This document shows, in pieces, positions 17,695 to 26,954 of a stretch of DNA of 64,000 bases (within the stretch, counting starts at the first letter, position 1; each line of letters starts with the position of its first letter). Below the pieces are notes generated by a model that did no database searches, was not told the origin of the DNA, and worked only from the letters and a program-made list of their open reading frames with translations. The stretch is from an uncultured Eubacteriales bacterium (GTDB lineage: Bacteria; Bacillota; Clostridia; Peptostreptococcales; Anaerovoracaceae). The translations under genes and the position numbers were made by a program. The DNA is taken from NCBI GenBank assembly GCA_902763505.1, contig CACWSO010000008.1, forward strand, positions 1 to 64,000, read 5' to 3'.

Positions 17695-18270
17695 TTGGGC
17701 ATTTTTAAGGATCTGGGCGTCATGGTTGACGGACTGGAAGATGATGACGCGGAAGAATTCGGTGGCGATGTAGAAGAGATCTTCAGATTCGACGTTCTGC
17801 TTACGCGGGAACAGGATATTGAAATCGGCGTCAGCATTGCGGAGTTGGAAGTGGAAGGGTTTCCGGAATTCGGCGAAGACTACAGTATGCTGGCCCACAC
17901 CTTCGCAGAACTCATCACAGAGCATATTGGCATGTACACAGAAGGTCTCATGATGGCAGTATCGGACCTTCCGGAGCTGGATGTGGAACTGACGGATGAA
18001 GAACGTGCTGCTCTCGCCAATGAAGACACGAATGAGAACGGTTCCGTTCTGCTGTATTCATTCCCTGTACTCATCATGGAAGATGAGGAGGATGGAAGCA
18101 AGAATCTCGGTGCTGGATTCAACAGAAGCCCGAAGGCTGACGTCATGCTCAAGCTTTATGGCGATGATTTCATCGAGGCCGAGAACAGCTATCAGGATCT
18201 GGTGACAGATGCAGTGCTGGACCACGGTGTGCTGTTCCTGAAGGCCGTTGAATCTATACAGAAAGTGTAG
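17695..18270 (+). CDS. Acidic protein of unknown function downstream of asnS
   Basis: A 191-residue, strongly acidic soluble protein using a TTG start behind a perfect AAGGAGG. It shows no signal peptide, membrane segment or recognisable catalytic motif. The middle (DVELTDEERAALANEDTNENG) looks like a flexible linker between two small domains. Its position 11 bases after asnS suggests cotranscription. I do not recognise the family. Confidence 0.7.
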   Translation: MGIFKDLGVMVDGLEDDDAEEFGGDVEEIFRFDVLLTREQDIEIGVSIAELEVEGFPEFGEDYSMLAHTFAELITEHIGMYTEGLMMAVSDLPELDVELTDEERAALANEDTNENGSVLLYSFPVLIMEDEEDGSKNLGAGFNRSPKADVMLKLYGDDFIEAENSYQDLVTDAVLDHGVLFLKAVESIQKV

Positions 18271-18300
18271 CACAAATGCGTCAGAATCGGCGCGGGAGTA

Positions 18301-18329
18301 TTGACAGAAAGCACCGAAGAAGGTAGAAT
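18301..18329 (+). promoter_or_regulatory. Promoter of the first cobalamin riboswitch transcript
   Basis: Perfect TTGACA (18301-18306), 17-bp spacer, TAGAAT (18324-18329). The aptamer begins about 43 bases downstream. Confidence 0.85.
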
Positions 18330-18371
18330 TATAAAGGATTCGGGAGAATCTAGGAACAAACAAATAATACA

Positions 18372-18572
18372 AATCTGGACATTATTCGGAAGCCGGTGAA
18401 ATTCCGGCACTGTGTCTCAGCAACCGTGATATCGACGAACGGGCTGGCGGTCAACGCAAGTCACTGGAGCCAAGTCTCTGGGAAGGCGCCCTAGTAGGTT
18501 AGAAAGATTAAGTCGGTAGACCTGTCAGATTGATTGAGTTAGTCTTCTGAGGTAGGACGGCGGCGTTTTTTA
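18372..18572 (+). promoter_or_regulatory. Cobalamin riboswitch 1 (upstream of the cbi operon)
   Basis: Closing stem AATCTGgACA (18372-18381) with TGTCAGATT (18523-18531). Inside are the conserved blocks GAAgCcGGTGaaAttCCgGcaC, the GTCACTGGAGCC region, GGGAAGGCGCC and AAGTCGGTAGACCTG. The expression platform holds a short hairpin, GTCTT-N7-AGGAC (18542-18558), then GGCGGCG and a T-run (18566-18571). The same TTCTGAGGTAGGAC element recurs in riboswitch 2. It should repress the cbi operon when adenosylcobalamin or a related cobalamin is plentiful. Confidence 0.93.
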
Positions 18573-18607
18573 TGTAACAGCGAAAGCTGCAGCATGCGTT
18601 AAGTATA

Positions 18608-18634
18608 TGCACTCAGAAGTGAGTGCATTTTTTT
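18608..18634 (+). terminator. Perfect-dyad terminator between riboswitch 1 and cbiD
   Basis: TGCACTCA-gaag-TGAGTGCA followed by seven T. It lies after the riboswitch platform and before cbiD, so readthrough of the first platform would meet a second terminator. Confidence 0.8.
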
Positions 18635-18775
18635 ATACCGGCCCGATGCCGGACATGAAGAAGCCTTTTCATCCGCAGGCACAGATACTTGGGGAGCCAC
18701 CATTAACCTGGTATCTGTTCCTGCTTTTCCTTATTTATGGGGAATTGATAAGCGGTTTGAGGAGCCTTTGCAAAA

Positions 18776-18804
18776 TTGACGGTTTGGGCTGCTTATGGTA
18801 GATT
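18776..18804 (+). promoter_or_regulatory. Second promoter candidate just upstream of cbiD
   Basis: TTGACG (18776-18781), 17-bp spacer, TAGATT (18799-18804), 37 bases before the cbiD start and downstream of the terminator at 18608. It could drive riboswitch-independent expression. The remaining interval 18635-18775 holds no recognisable gene or motif. Confidence 0.5.
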
Positions 18805-18841
18805 TATTATGGGGTAACAGGGGCTTTAAGGAGTAAAAATA

Positions 18842-20002
18842 GTGGCGTTTGAATACTATCACCGCAACGGAACAAAGATGCTGAGATACGGGTACACGAC
18901 AGGTACTTGCGCTTCGCTTGCGGCCGCTGCGGCGACCAGAATACTGCTGACCGGAGCGGAGCCTGACACAGAAACACTGATGACCTCAAAGGGGATTCCG
19001 GTGAGCGTGGAAATTGAACTTTGGGGCAGAGATGAAACAGGCGCATGGGCTTCTGTCTGCAAGGATGCAGGAGATGACGCAGACGTGACAGACGGACTGG
19101 AAGTGCGCGCCCATGTCTCCGCAAGCAGCGAAGGCGTTTCCATCGATGGCGGCAAAGGCGTCGGCAGAGTGACGAAGCCGGGTCTTGACCAGCCGGTGGG
19201 CAACGCAGCGATCAATTCCGGACCGCGCGCCATGATCGAATCAGCGGTTAAAGCAGTCTGCAGTGAACTGCATTACGATGGCGGGATCGATGTGATCATT
19301 TCGGTGCCGGAAGGCGAGGCGGCTGCAGAGAAGACCTTTAACGGGAAACTCGGCATAGAGGGCGGTATATCTATCCTTGGGACGACGGGGATCGTGGAAC
19401 CGATGAGCGAGCAGGCCCTCGTGGATACCATAGAAATCGAACTGAAACAGACAGCCTTGGATTCGGACAGACTCATCATCACACCAGGTAACTTCGGTGA
19501 GAATTACATCGCTTCCGAAGGTCTGGACCGGCTTGGTGTGCCGGTGCAGAAGTTCTCGAACTTCCTGGGAGAGACACTGGACATCCTGTCTGGGCTGAAT
19601 ATCAAAGAAGTGCTGCTGGTGGCCCATGTGGGCAAATTATCCAAGGTAGCGGCAGGCATCATGAACACCCATTCCAAATATGCAGATGGACGGAACGAGA
19701 TTTTCTGTGCTCATGCCGCCGTGAAAGGGGCAAGCACGGAAGTCTGTTGGGAGCTGATGGATGCAGCGACGACGGACGCGTGTATCGAGATCCTCGATGA
19801 AGCAGGGATCCGCGGTCCAGTCATTGAGAGCATCATGAGCGCTGTGCAGCAGAAGCTGGAACACAGAGTCAAAGACAATTACCGCATTGGAGCCATCATG
19901 TTCTCCAATGTTTACGGGCAACTTGGGATGACAGATAATGCAAAGGCAATCCTGCGCGGTTGGGAAAACGCGGCAGAAGGATATAAGGAGGACACAAAAT
20001 GA
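18842..20002 (+). CDS. cbiD: Cobalt-precorrin-5B C1-methyltransferase
   Basis: A 386-residue CbiD, the SAM-dependent C-1 methylase of the anaerobic corrin pathway. The N-terminus LRYGYTTGTCASLAAAAAT and the later GTTGIVEPMSEQALVDTI are hallmark blocks, and TPGNFGENY follows. GTG start at 18842 behind AAGGAG. It is the first gene of the main cbi operon and overlaps cbiF by four bases (ATGA), implying translational coupling. Confidence 0.96.
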   Translation: MAFEYYHRNGTKMLRYGYTTGTCASLAAAAATRILLTGAEPDTETLMTSKGIPVSVEIELWGRDETGAWASVCKDAGDDADVTDGLEVRAHVSASSEGVSIDGGKGVGRVTKPGLDQPVGNAAINSGPRAMIESAVKAVCSELHYDGGIDVIISVPEGEAAAEKTFNGKLGIEGGISILGTTGIVEPMSEQALVDTIEIELKQTALDSDRLIITPGNFGENYIASEGLDRLGVPVQKFSNFLGETLDILSGLNIKEVLLVAHVGKLSKVAAGIMNTHSKYADGRNEIFCAHAAVKGASTEVCWELMDAATTDACIEILDEAGIRGPVIESIMSAVQQKLEHRVKDNYRIGAIMFSNVYGQLGMTDNAKAILRGWENAAEGYKEDTK

Positions 20003-20754
20003 TTCATTTCGTAGGAGCAGGCCCTGGAGCAGCAGATCTTATCACAATGAGAGGCGCAAGGCTTCTGCAGGAAACAGACATCATCATCTACGCGGGAAGT
20101 CTGGTAAATCCGGCACTGTTGGAGTATGCGAAAGTTGGATGTCAGATTTACAACAGCGCTGAGATGACATTGGAGGAAGTCATTGATGTCATGAAGGACG
20201 CCGAAAGCAAAGGCCTCGATACGGTCAGACTGCATACGGGTGATGCAAGCCTTTATGGCGCGATTCGCGAGCAGATGGATCTGCTGGATGAACTCGGCAT
20301 CGAGTATGAAGACATTCCGGGCGTGTCATCTTTCAGTGGTGCAGCGGCAGCGCTGAATGCAGAGTATACACTTCCGGGCGTCAGCCAGAGTGTTGTCATC
20401 ACGAGAATGGCGGGAAGGACGCCTGTCCCTGAGAAAGAAAGCATCCGCGAGTTTGCAAAGCATGATTGCACGATGGTCATCTTCCTGTCGACAGGACTGC
20501 TTGAGGAAGTCAGCGAAGAACTGATGGAAGGCGGCTATGCAGCAGATGCACCGGCAGCTATTGTCTACAAGGCAACCTGGCCGGAAGAAAAGGTCGTTCA
20601 CTGCACCGTAAGCACATTGGCAGAAACCGCAAGGGAAAACAATATCACGAAGACCGCCCTGATTCTGGTAGGCGGATTCCTGGGCGATAAGTACGAGAGA
20701 AGCAAGCTTTACGATCCTGGATTCACAACAGAATTCAGACAAGCGAGCAAATAA
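19999..20754 (+). CDS. cbiF: Cobalt-precorrin-4 C11-methyltransferase
   Basis: A 251-residue SAM-dependent methyltransferase of the tetrapyrrole methylase fold. It opens with MIHFVGAGPGAADLITMRGARLL, has HTGDASLYGAIREQ and PGVSSFSGAAAALN in the binding cleft, and ends with TALILVGGFLGDKYERSKLYDP, the CbiF/CobM-specific tail. It methylates C-11. It overlaps cbiD and is followed by cbiG after 30 bases. Confidence 0.96.
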   Translation: MIHFVGAGPGAADLITMRGARLLQETDIIIYAGSLVNPALLEYAKVGCQIYNSAEMTLEEVIDVMKDAESKGLDTVRLHTGDASLYGAIREQMDLLDELGIEYEDIPGVSSFSGAAAALNAEYTLPGVSQSVVITRMAGRTPVPEKESIREFAKHDCTMVIFLSTGLLEEVSEELMEGGYAADAPAAIVYKATWPEEKVVHCTVSTLAETARENNITKTALILVGGFLGDKYERSKLYDPGFTTEFRQASK

Positions 20755-20784
20755 TCTGACCTTTGGGCAGAGAGATAGAAGAGC

Positions 20785-21813
20785 ATGAGACTGGCATATC
20801 TGGCGTTTTCAGAAAAAGGATATGAACTGGCCTGTAAGCTGGCCGGTGAGCTCGGCGGAACGGCTTACCGAAGCGGACAGCCCCAGAACCTGGCGGAGTG
20901 GACGGAAGAACACTTCAGAACGGAGGAGGGGCTTGTTTTCGTGGGTGCGGCGGGCATTGCAGTGCGCGCCATCGCACCTTTTGTCGCGGACAAAACGACG
21001 GATCCGGCAGTTGTCGTGATCGATGAACGAGCCCTTAATGTGATTCCGATTCTCTCAGGACATTTGGGAGGCGCCAATGATCTGGCACGGGAAATCGCGA
21101 AGGTGACCGGCGCAGGCTGCGCGATTACAACGGCGACCGACATCAACGGCGTGTTTGCTGTGGACGAGTGGTCAAAACGGCAGAGATGCCGTCTTCTGGA
21201 ACCGAAGCGCATCGTGAATATTTCAGGAGCCCTTCTCGGCGGCGGCACTGTCACAGTCAGAAGTCGCTGGGAAATCGAAGGAGAATCACCGGAGGGAATA
21301 GAGGTGGTTTCCGGCGATAGCGGGAAGATGGGGCGTAACGAAACAGAGTGCAGCACAGATGTTGTGCTGGATGTGTTCCGAGGTGCAGAGGAGGCGCTGC
21401 ACATCGTTCCTTCTATATGCGTGCTTGGCATCGGCTGCCGCAAGGGAACAAAAATAGAAGCCATTGAGTTTTTGTATGAAAAACTCAGGAAGGAGACCGG
21501 GCTGCTGGCAGAGTCCATCTGCGGCGCGGCTTCCATAGATCTAAAAAAGGAAGAGCAAGGGCTGCTGGAGTTCTGCAGCAATCACGGCTGGGAGATCGAC
21601 TTTTATAGCAGTGAGGAACTGGCCGCCGTTCCGGGAAGTTTCAGTTCTTCTGAAATGGTCAAATCAGTCACAGGCGTCGACAATGTCTGTGAGCGCAGTG
21701 CAGCTCTGAAGTCCGGCGGTGAGGTTATCGTGAAGAAGATGGCGGAAAACGGCGTGACTATGGCTGTGGCAATTAAAGAATACAAACCAAACTGGGAGTG
21801 GAAAAATGAGTAA
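20785..21813 (+). CDS. cbiG: Cobalt-precorrin-5A hydrolase
   Basis: A 342-residue CbiG, which opens the delta-lactone and releases acetaldehyde, a step only found in the anaerobic pathway. The N-terminal domain has GLVFVGAAGIAVRAIAPF and LSGHLGGANDLAREIA, and the C-terminal domain begins CVLGIGCRKGTKIEAIE. All three parts (N, middle, C) are present. Its end overlaps cbiH by eight bases. Confidence 0.95.
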   Translation: MRLAYLAFSEKGYELACKLAGELGGTAYRSGQPQNLAEWTEEHFRTEEGLVFVGAAGIAVRAIAPFVADKTTDPAVVVIDERALNVIPILSGHLGGANDLAREIAKVTGAGCAITTATDINGVFAVDEWSKRQRCRLLEPKRIVNISGALLGGGTVTVRSRWEIEGESPEGIEVVSGDSGKMGRNETECSTDVVLDVFRGAEEALHIVPSICVLGIGCRKGTKIEAIEFLYEKLRKETGLLAESICGAASIDLKKEEQGLLEFCSNHGWEIDFYSSEELAAVPGSFSSSEMVKSVTGVDNVCERSAALKSGGEVIVKKMAENGVTMAVAIKEYKPNWEWKNE

Positions 21814-22564
21814 AGTATATGCAGTAGGAATCGGTCCTGGCGGAGAAGAATTCTTCACCCAGGAAGCAAAAGCGGCGCTGGAGAGAGCGGATGTCATAGC
21901 GGGGTACACAGTTTATGTGGATCTTGTGAGAGATATGTTCCCCGGCAAGGAGTTTTTCACAACGCCTATGAAGCAGGAAATCGAACGCTGCCGCTGGGCC
22001 ATAGAGACTGCCTGCACAGGAAAGACTGTTGCAGTCGTCTGCAGCGGAGACGCAGGTGTATACGGCATGGCGGGACTTATGATCGAGCTCGCCGACCAGT
22101 ATGACGATGTGGAAATCGAAGTGGTCGCAGGCGTGACCGCGGCAAATTCCGGCGCAGCAGTTCTGGGAGCTCCCCTTGGACACGATTTCTGTCTCATTTC
22201 TCTGTCGGACCTTCTCACACCGTGGGAGCTGATTGAGAAGAGACTCCACTGTGCAGCAGAAGCGGACTTCGCCATCTGCCTCTACAATCCGCGTTCCAAG
22301 AAGCGTGCGGATTATCTGCAGAAGGCCTGCAATATCATGATGGAACACAAGAACCCGGATACGATTTGCGGATGGGTCAAGAACATCGGCAGAGAAGGGC
22401 AGGAATACAATATCGTGAAACTTTCAGAACTGGAGAATGAACCAGTGGATATGTTCACAACGGTATTCATAGGTTCTGCAACGACAAAGGTTATTGCGGG
22501 AAGAATGGTAACACCAAGAGGATATGAAAAACATGAAGATAGTTATTTTCGGGGGAACATCTGA
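21806..22564 (+). CDS. cbiH: Cobalt-precorrin-3 C17-methyltransferase
   Basis: A 252-residue C-17 methylase that drives ring contraction. It opens with VYAVGIGPGGEEFFTQEAKAAL, has VVCSGDAGVYGMAGL and VAGVTAANSGAAVLGAPLGHDF, and ends with VFIGSATTKVIAGRMVTPRGY. This is the plain single-domain form, without the C-terminal extension seen in some Gram-positives. Its 3' end overlaps the start of cbiJ. Confidence 0.95.
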   Translation: MSKVYAVGIGPGGEEFFTQEAKAALERADVIAGYTVYVDLVRDMFPGKEFFTTPMKQEIERCRWAIETACTGKTVAVVCSGDAGVYGMAGLMIELADQYDDVEIEVVAGVTAANSGAAVLGAPLGHDFCLISLSDLLTPWELIEKRLHCAAEADFAICLYNPRSKKRADYLQKACNIMMEHKNPDTICGWVKNIGREGQEYNIVKLSELENEPVDMFTTVFIGSATTKVIAGRMVTPRGYEKHEDSYFRGNI

Positions 22565-23321
22565 AGGACGTGAGCTATCCTGCGAACTGGCAAAAGCAGG
22601 AGCAGAGGTCGTCGTCAGCGTCGCCTCGGATTACGGCGTCGAGGAACAGGGATCTGCGGAAGGCGTTACAGTTGAATGCGGACCGAAAGAGGAAGCAGAG
22701 ATCCGCGCCATGATCGCAGACGCGGACGCGGTCATCGATGCGACCCATCCATACGCCGTCATCGTGACGGACAACATCAGAAAAGCTGCGGAAGCAGAAG
22801 GTGTGGAGCGTCTGCGATTGCTCCGGGATGAGAGCCGGATCAGCATCTACGACAGCGGCAAAGAAAGCGACGATGACAGCCTGCATGGCGCAGCCGGCAT
22901 TTGTTTCGCAGAAGACGCGGAGGACGCGGCACGGATAGCCGCGCAGATGGGCGGCAGAGTGTTGCTCACCACCGGTTCAAAGGACCTGGGAATCTACGGT
23001 GAACTTCTGAATCCGGAACAGCTTTATCCGCGGGTATTGCCTTTGATTTCCAGCATTGAATCCTGCGAGGCAGCAGGAATTCCGCACAGGAATATTATCG
23101 CCGTGCAGGGACCATTCTCCGAGGAACTGAATAAAGCGGTCATCAGGGAATACGAAATCGATGTGATGATTACAAAAGACAGCGGCGCAGCAGGAGGCTT
23201 TCCGGAGAAGATCAGCGCCGCAAAGGACTGTCAGATACCGGTCATTGTCATCACCAGACCGGAGGAAGAAGGACTCAGCTTTGAAGAAATACTTGCAGTG
23301 TGCAGGGAGAGGATGAAATGA
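22533..23321 (+). CDS. cbiJ: Cobalt-precorrin-6A reductase
   Basis: A 262-residue NAD(P)H-dependent reductase beginning MKIVIFGGTSEGRELSCELAKAG, a Rossmann-like start. The block DATHPYAVIVTDNIRKAAE is typical of CbiJ/CobK, as is MITKDSGAAGGFPEKISAAKD. I prefer the ATG at 22533 to 22524 because AGAGGA (22517-22522) is then about ten bases away. The gene overlaps cbiH by 32 bases and ends in an ATGA overlap with cbiET. Confidence 0.93.
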   Translation: MKIVIFGGTSEGRELSCELAKAGAEVVVSVASDYGVEEQGSAEGVTVECGPKEEAEIRAMIADADAVIDATHPYAVIVTDNIRKAAEAEGVERLRLLRDESRISIYDSGKESDDDSLHGAAGICFAEDAEDAARIAAQMGGRVLLTTGSKDLGIYGELLNPEQLYPRVLPLISSIESCEAAGIPHRNIIAVQGPFSEELNKAVIREYEIDVMITKDSGAAGGFPEKISAAKDCQIPVIVITRPEEEGLSFEEILAVCRERMK

Positions 23322-24562
23322 AAGTAACGCTTGTCGGAACCGGATGCGGTGATCCGGGTACCATGACGGAAGAAGTGAAGAGAACGCTCGAAAACGCAGA
23401 TGTGGTCATCGGCGCGCCGAGACTTCTCGAAGCAGTAGAGGAATACACGAAACCGGAAAGCATCAAAGTGCCGGAAATCAAAGCATCCATGATCCTGCGT
23501 GCCATCGAAGATGAAAGTGAAAAGGCAGCAGGTGCAGACGGTGACTGCAGCGTATGTGTCGCTTACAGCGGGGATTCCGGTTTTTATTCTGGCACACGCA
23601 GTTTGCTGCCTTTGCTGGAAGAAGCGGGGATCGAGGCGAAAGTCATGCCGGGAATCTCAAGCATCCAGATCATGGCAGCACGTCTTAAGAGACCATGGCA
23701 GGATTGGAAACTCGTATCGGCTCATGGAACGGACTGCAATCCGGTGACAGAAGTCATGGAAGGAAAAGATGTCTTCTTCTTGACGGGCGGCGCACTTGGA
23801 CCAGCGGAACTCTGCAGCAAGCTGACGGAAGCCGGCCTTGGGGATTTGAAAGTCTGGATCGGCGAGAAACTGTCCTACAAAGATGAAATCATCCTGTCTG
23901 GAAAGGCAGCTGAATATACAGGATACAAATTTGATTCCCTGTCAGTGATGCTCGCGGAAGCAGCGCCGTGCAAAGGCGATATGACGCCGGGCATCGATGA
24001 TGGTGAATTCATCCGCGGCGATATTCCGATGACGAAGCAGACCATACGCGCTGCGATCATCTCAAAGATGAAAGTGGCGAAGACGGATACCGTATGGGAT
24101 GTTGGCGCCGGAACCGGAAGCGTCAGTGTGGAACTGGCCATGAAAGCATCCCGCGGCGCAGTCTGGGCTGTTGAACGGGAGCCGGAAGGCTGCAGACTGA
24201 TTGGAGAGAACAAGAAGAAGTTCGGCGTGTGGAACCTGAATGTCATTGAGGGGAAAGCGCCGGATGCTCTTGCAGAGTTGCCTGCTCCCGACAAAGTGTT
24301 CATTGGCGGATCCAGCGGAAGTCTGAAAGAGACCATGGACCTTGTGTTGGAAAAGAATGAACAGGCACTAGTCTGCGTTTCCGCAATCGTGCTAGAAACC
24401 ATGGCAGATACCGTCAAGCTCATGACGGAACGCGGCATGGATACAGATATCATACATGTGAGCGTCAACACATCACGCCCGATTGGAAAGCGCCATATGA
24501 TGATGGCAGCCAATCCGATATATATCATCACAGGCCGCAAAAAAACGGAAGCGGCTGAATAA
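23318..24562 (+). CDS. cbiET: Cobalt-precorrin-7 C5/C15-methyltransferase, decarboxylating (CbiE-CbiT fusion)
   Basis: A 414-residue fusion. The CbiE methylase half (about 1-205) opens VTLVGTGCGDPGTMTEEVKRTL. The CbiT half (about 225-410) has the class I SAM motif VWDVGAGTGSVSVELA and FIGGSSGSLKETMDLV. Together they methylate C-5 and C-15 and decarboxylate the C-12 acetate. The order E then T matches CobL. It starts inside the cbiJ stop (ATGA). A GGAGG site precedes the next gene. Confidence 0.95.
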   Translation: MKVTLVGTGCGDPGTMTEEVKRTLENADVVIGAPRLLEAVEEYTKPESIKVPEIKASMILRAIEDESEKAAGADGDCSVCVAYSGDSGFYSGTRSLLPLLEEAGIEAKVMPGISSIQIMAARLKRPWQDWKLVSAHGTDCNPVTEVMEGKDVFFLTGGALGPAELCSKLTEAGLGDLKVWIGEKLSYKDEIILSGKAAEYTGYKFDSLSVMLAEAAPCKGDMTPGIDDGEFIRGDIPMTKQTIRAAIISKMKVAKTDTVWDVGAGTGSVSVELAMKASRGAVWAVEREPEGCRLIGENKKKFGVWNLNVIEGKAPDALAELPAPDKVFIGGSSGSLKETMDLVLEKNEQALVCVSAIVLETMADTVKLMTERGMDTDIIHVSVNTSRPIGKRHMMMAANPIYIITGRKKTEAAE

Positions 24563-24575
24563 GGAGGATCAGCTT

Positions 24576-25946
24576 ATGATGAAGCTGATGATTACAGCAG
24601 CTGCGTCGAATAGCGGCAAGACCGCTGTCACATGTGGGCTGCTGTCATTGTTGAAAAGAAAAGGACTGGACCCGTGCGCCTTCAAGTGCGGTCCGGATTA
24701 TATAGACCCTATGTTCCACCGCTCCGTCCTGGGCATTTCCAGCAACAATCTGGATGTGTTCCTGGCGGGAGAAGAAGGTATCAAGGATGTGTTCGCAAGG
24801 AACATCATCGGTCACGGAGCCGCTGTGTGCGAAGGCGTCATGGGATATTACGACGGGGTGAGCGATTACGAGGGGACGAAGACCGGTGACTACGCAAGCG
24901 CGTATCATGTTGCCAGCCTTCTGGAGATTCCGGCGGTTCTTGTAGTGCGCCCGAAAGGCGCGGCTCTTACCCTGGCAGCTGTGATCAAGGGCGTTGCCCA
25001 GTTTAAGGAACAGAGCCGCATCTGCGGCGTTATCTTCAATGACTGCAGTGAAATGTATTATAGGATGTATGCTCCGGCAATCGAGGAAGCCAGCGGGATT
25101 CCTGTTTTGGGATTTGTCCCTCACATGGAGGAAGCGGATTTCGAAAGCAGGCATCTGGGTCTGATGACAGCAGAAGAAATCGACGATCTGGCGGGGCGAA
25201 TCGACAGAATCGGACAGAAGATGGAAGAGACCATTGATCTGGACAGACTGTTTGCTGTCGTCGGGGCAGATGATGCAGATGATATAGAAGAAACTGTCTT
25301 TACAGGCGCTGCCGCATGTAGCTCTGAAGGAAAGGTCCGCATCGCTGTTGCGAAGGACGAAGCATTCAACTTCATATATGCGGATACGATCACAGCACTG
25401 GAGGACGCCGGCGCAGAGATCGTGTATTTCAGCCCGCTGCGCGACGCTGCGTTGCCGGAAGGCATCTGCGGCATGTATTTGCCTGGCGGATATCCAGAGC
25501 TCTACGGCAGGCAGCTGTCCGAGAACAGCAGTATGCGCAGTTCCATTCTGGAAGTAGTCAAAGCAGGGCTTCCGACCATCGCTGAGTGCGGTGGGTTCCT
25601 CTATCTGTCCACAGAGCTTGAGGATGCAGAGGGGAAAAGCTGGCCGATGGTCGGTTTGCTGCCGGGACATGGAAGCAATGCGGGCAAACTGGTGCGCTTC
25701 GGATACGGACACATCAGCGCAGATCAGGATAGTCTGCTCCTGCGCAAAGGTGAGCAGGTACCGGTCCATGAGTTCCACTACTGGGATACCACGGCGGACG
25801 GATCCGACATGACGCTGACCAAGATGTCCACGGGCAGACAATGGAACTTTGGCTATGCGGGCGATACGCTCTACGCAGGCTTTCCGCATCTGTACATTGC
25901 AGGCGGCGGATTGGCGGAGCGATTCGTCAGTGCATGCAGGAAATAG
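24576..25946 (+). CDS. cbiA: Cobyrinate a,c-diamide synthase
   Basis: A 456-residue glutamine-dependent amidase acting on the a and c side chains. The N-terminal P-loop-type domain has TAAASNSGKTAVTCGLL and FKCGPDYIDPMFH. The C-terminal glutaminase has LPGGYPELY, AECGGFLYL with the catalytic Cys, and FHYWDT near the end. It starts 13 bases after cbiET behind AAGGAGG. Large antisense frames across this gene are artefacts. Confidence 0.96.
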   Translation: MMKLMITAAASNSGKTAVTCGLLSLLKRKGLDPCAFKCGPDYIDPMFHRSVLGISSNNLDVFLAGEEGIKDVFARNIIGHGAAVCEGVMGYYDGVSDYEGTKTGDYASAYHVASLLEIPAVLVVRPKGAALTLAAVIKGVAQFKEQSRICGVIFNDCSEMYYRMYAPAIEEASGIPVLGFVPHMEEADFESRHLGLMTAEEIDDLAGRIDRIGQKMEETIDLDRLFAVVGADDADDIEETVFTGAAACSSEGKVRIAVAKDEAFNFIYADTITALEDAGAEIVYFSPLRDAALPEGICGMYLPGGYPELYGRQLSENSSMRSSILEVVKAGLPTIAECGGFLYLSTELEDAEGKSWPMVGLLPGHGSNAGKLVRFGYGHISADQDSLLLRKGEQVPVHEFHYWDTTADGSDMTLTKMSTGRQWNFGYAGDTLYAGFPHLYIAGGGLAERFVSACRK

Positions 25947-25956
25947 AAGATAGAAA

Positions 25957-26940
25957 ATGTTGTTTTTGTTGTTATTTGAGTTATCGATCATATTCGGCTT
26001 CCTGCTGGACTTGCTCTTCGCAGATCCGGCGAAGCTGCCGCACCCGGTGGTCATCATCGGCAAAGGCATCACCGTCCTTGAGAAGGGACTCCGGAAAGCC
26101 TTCCCGAAGAGCCCGAGCGGTGAACGGGCGGCAGGACGGCTGATGGCAGGGATCATCGTTGTGGTGACCTACATCGTGACTATGGGGCTCTGCCTGATTG
26201 CGTGGATGGTGCATCCCGTGTTGTTCCTGCTTTTGCATACCCTGTGGTGCTGGCAGGCAATCGCAGTGAGAGGACTCGCCAAGGAAGCAAAGAACGTTTA
26301 CAGTTTTTTGAGTCCGGAATGTGATATTGAGGGCGCCAGGAAAGCCGTATCGAGAATCGTCGGTCGGGACACTCAGGAGCTGACGGCGGAAGGAGTGACT
26401 AAGGCTGCTGTGGAAACAGTGGCGGAGAGTTTTTCCGATGGAGTAGCAGTGCCGTTTTTCTATATGATGATCGGTGGGGCGCCTCTGGCACTCACATACA
26501 AAGCAATCAACACCATGGACAGCATGGTGGGATATAAAAACGAGCAATACATCAACTTCGGACGCGGACCGGCCCATCTGGACGATTTGGCAGGTCTGAT
26601 TCCTTCAAGACTTGCGGCGCTTATGTGGATCGCTGCCGCGGGAATGATGGAGCATAGCGCGAGGAATGCGTGGCGCATCTGGAGACGCGATAACCGCAAT
26701 CATCCAAGTCCGAATTCCGCACAGACAGAATCCGCCTGCGCGGGCGCGCTGGGTGTACAGCTCGCAGGTCCTGCCTATTATTTCGGAGAACTTTACAATA
26801 AACCGACCATCGGTGATAAAACCAGAGCCATAGAGCCGGAAGATATATTAAGAACAAACAGAATGATGTATGCGGCATCGCTGATTGCACTACTTCTGAC
26901 TATGGCAGTCAGTGCGACCCTCATCATTGCAGCAGTATAG
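25957..26940 (+). CDS. cbiB: Adenosylcobinamide-phosphate synthase
   Basis: A 327-residue integral membrane protein that attaches (R)-1-amino-2-propanol phosphate to adenosylcobyric acid. Blocks include DLLFADPAKLPHPVVIIGK, VSRIVGRDTQELTAEGVTKAAVETVAESFSDGVAVPFFY and KAINTMDSMVGYKNEQY, all hallmark CbiB/CobD features. It has several hydrophobic segments, one at each terminus. It sits 10 bases after cbiA and 14 before the decarboxylase that makes its aminopropanol donor. Confidence 0.96.
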   Translation: MLFLLLFELSIIFGFLLDLLFADPAKLPHPVVIIGKGITVLEKGLRKAFPKSPSGERAAGRLMAGIIVVVTYIVTMGLCLIAWMVHPVLFLLLHTLWCWQAIAVRGLAKEAKNVYSFLSPECDIEGARKAVSRIVGRDTQELTAEGVTKAAVETVAESFSDGVAVPFFYMMIGGAPLALTYKAINTMDSMVGYKNEQYINFGRGPAHLDDLAGLIPSRLAALMWIAAAGMMEHSARNAWRIWRRDNRNHPSPNSAQTESACAGALGVQLAGPAYYFGELYNKPTIGDKTRAIEPEDILRTNRMMYAASLIALLLTMAVSATLIIAAV

Positions 26941-26954
26941 GAGTCATAAGCAAA

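Noticed and set aside
18607-18801. Small open frame between riboswitch 1 and cbiD, with a hydrophobic stretch
   Set aside because: Its ATG lies in the terminator stem, no ribosome binding site is present, and the region is better explained by terminator and promoter.
24645-26156. Long minus-strand open frame of 503 codons across cbiA and cbiB
   Set aside because: It is antisense to two clear cobalamin genes, has no ribosome binding site or family motifs, and arises from codon bias on the real strand.
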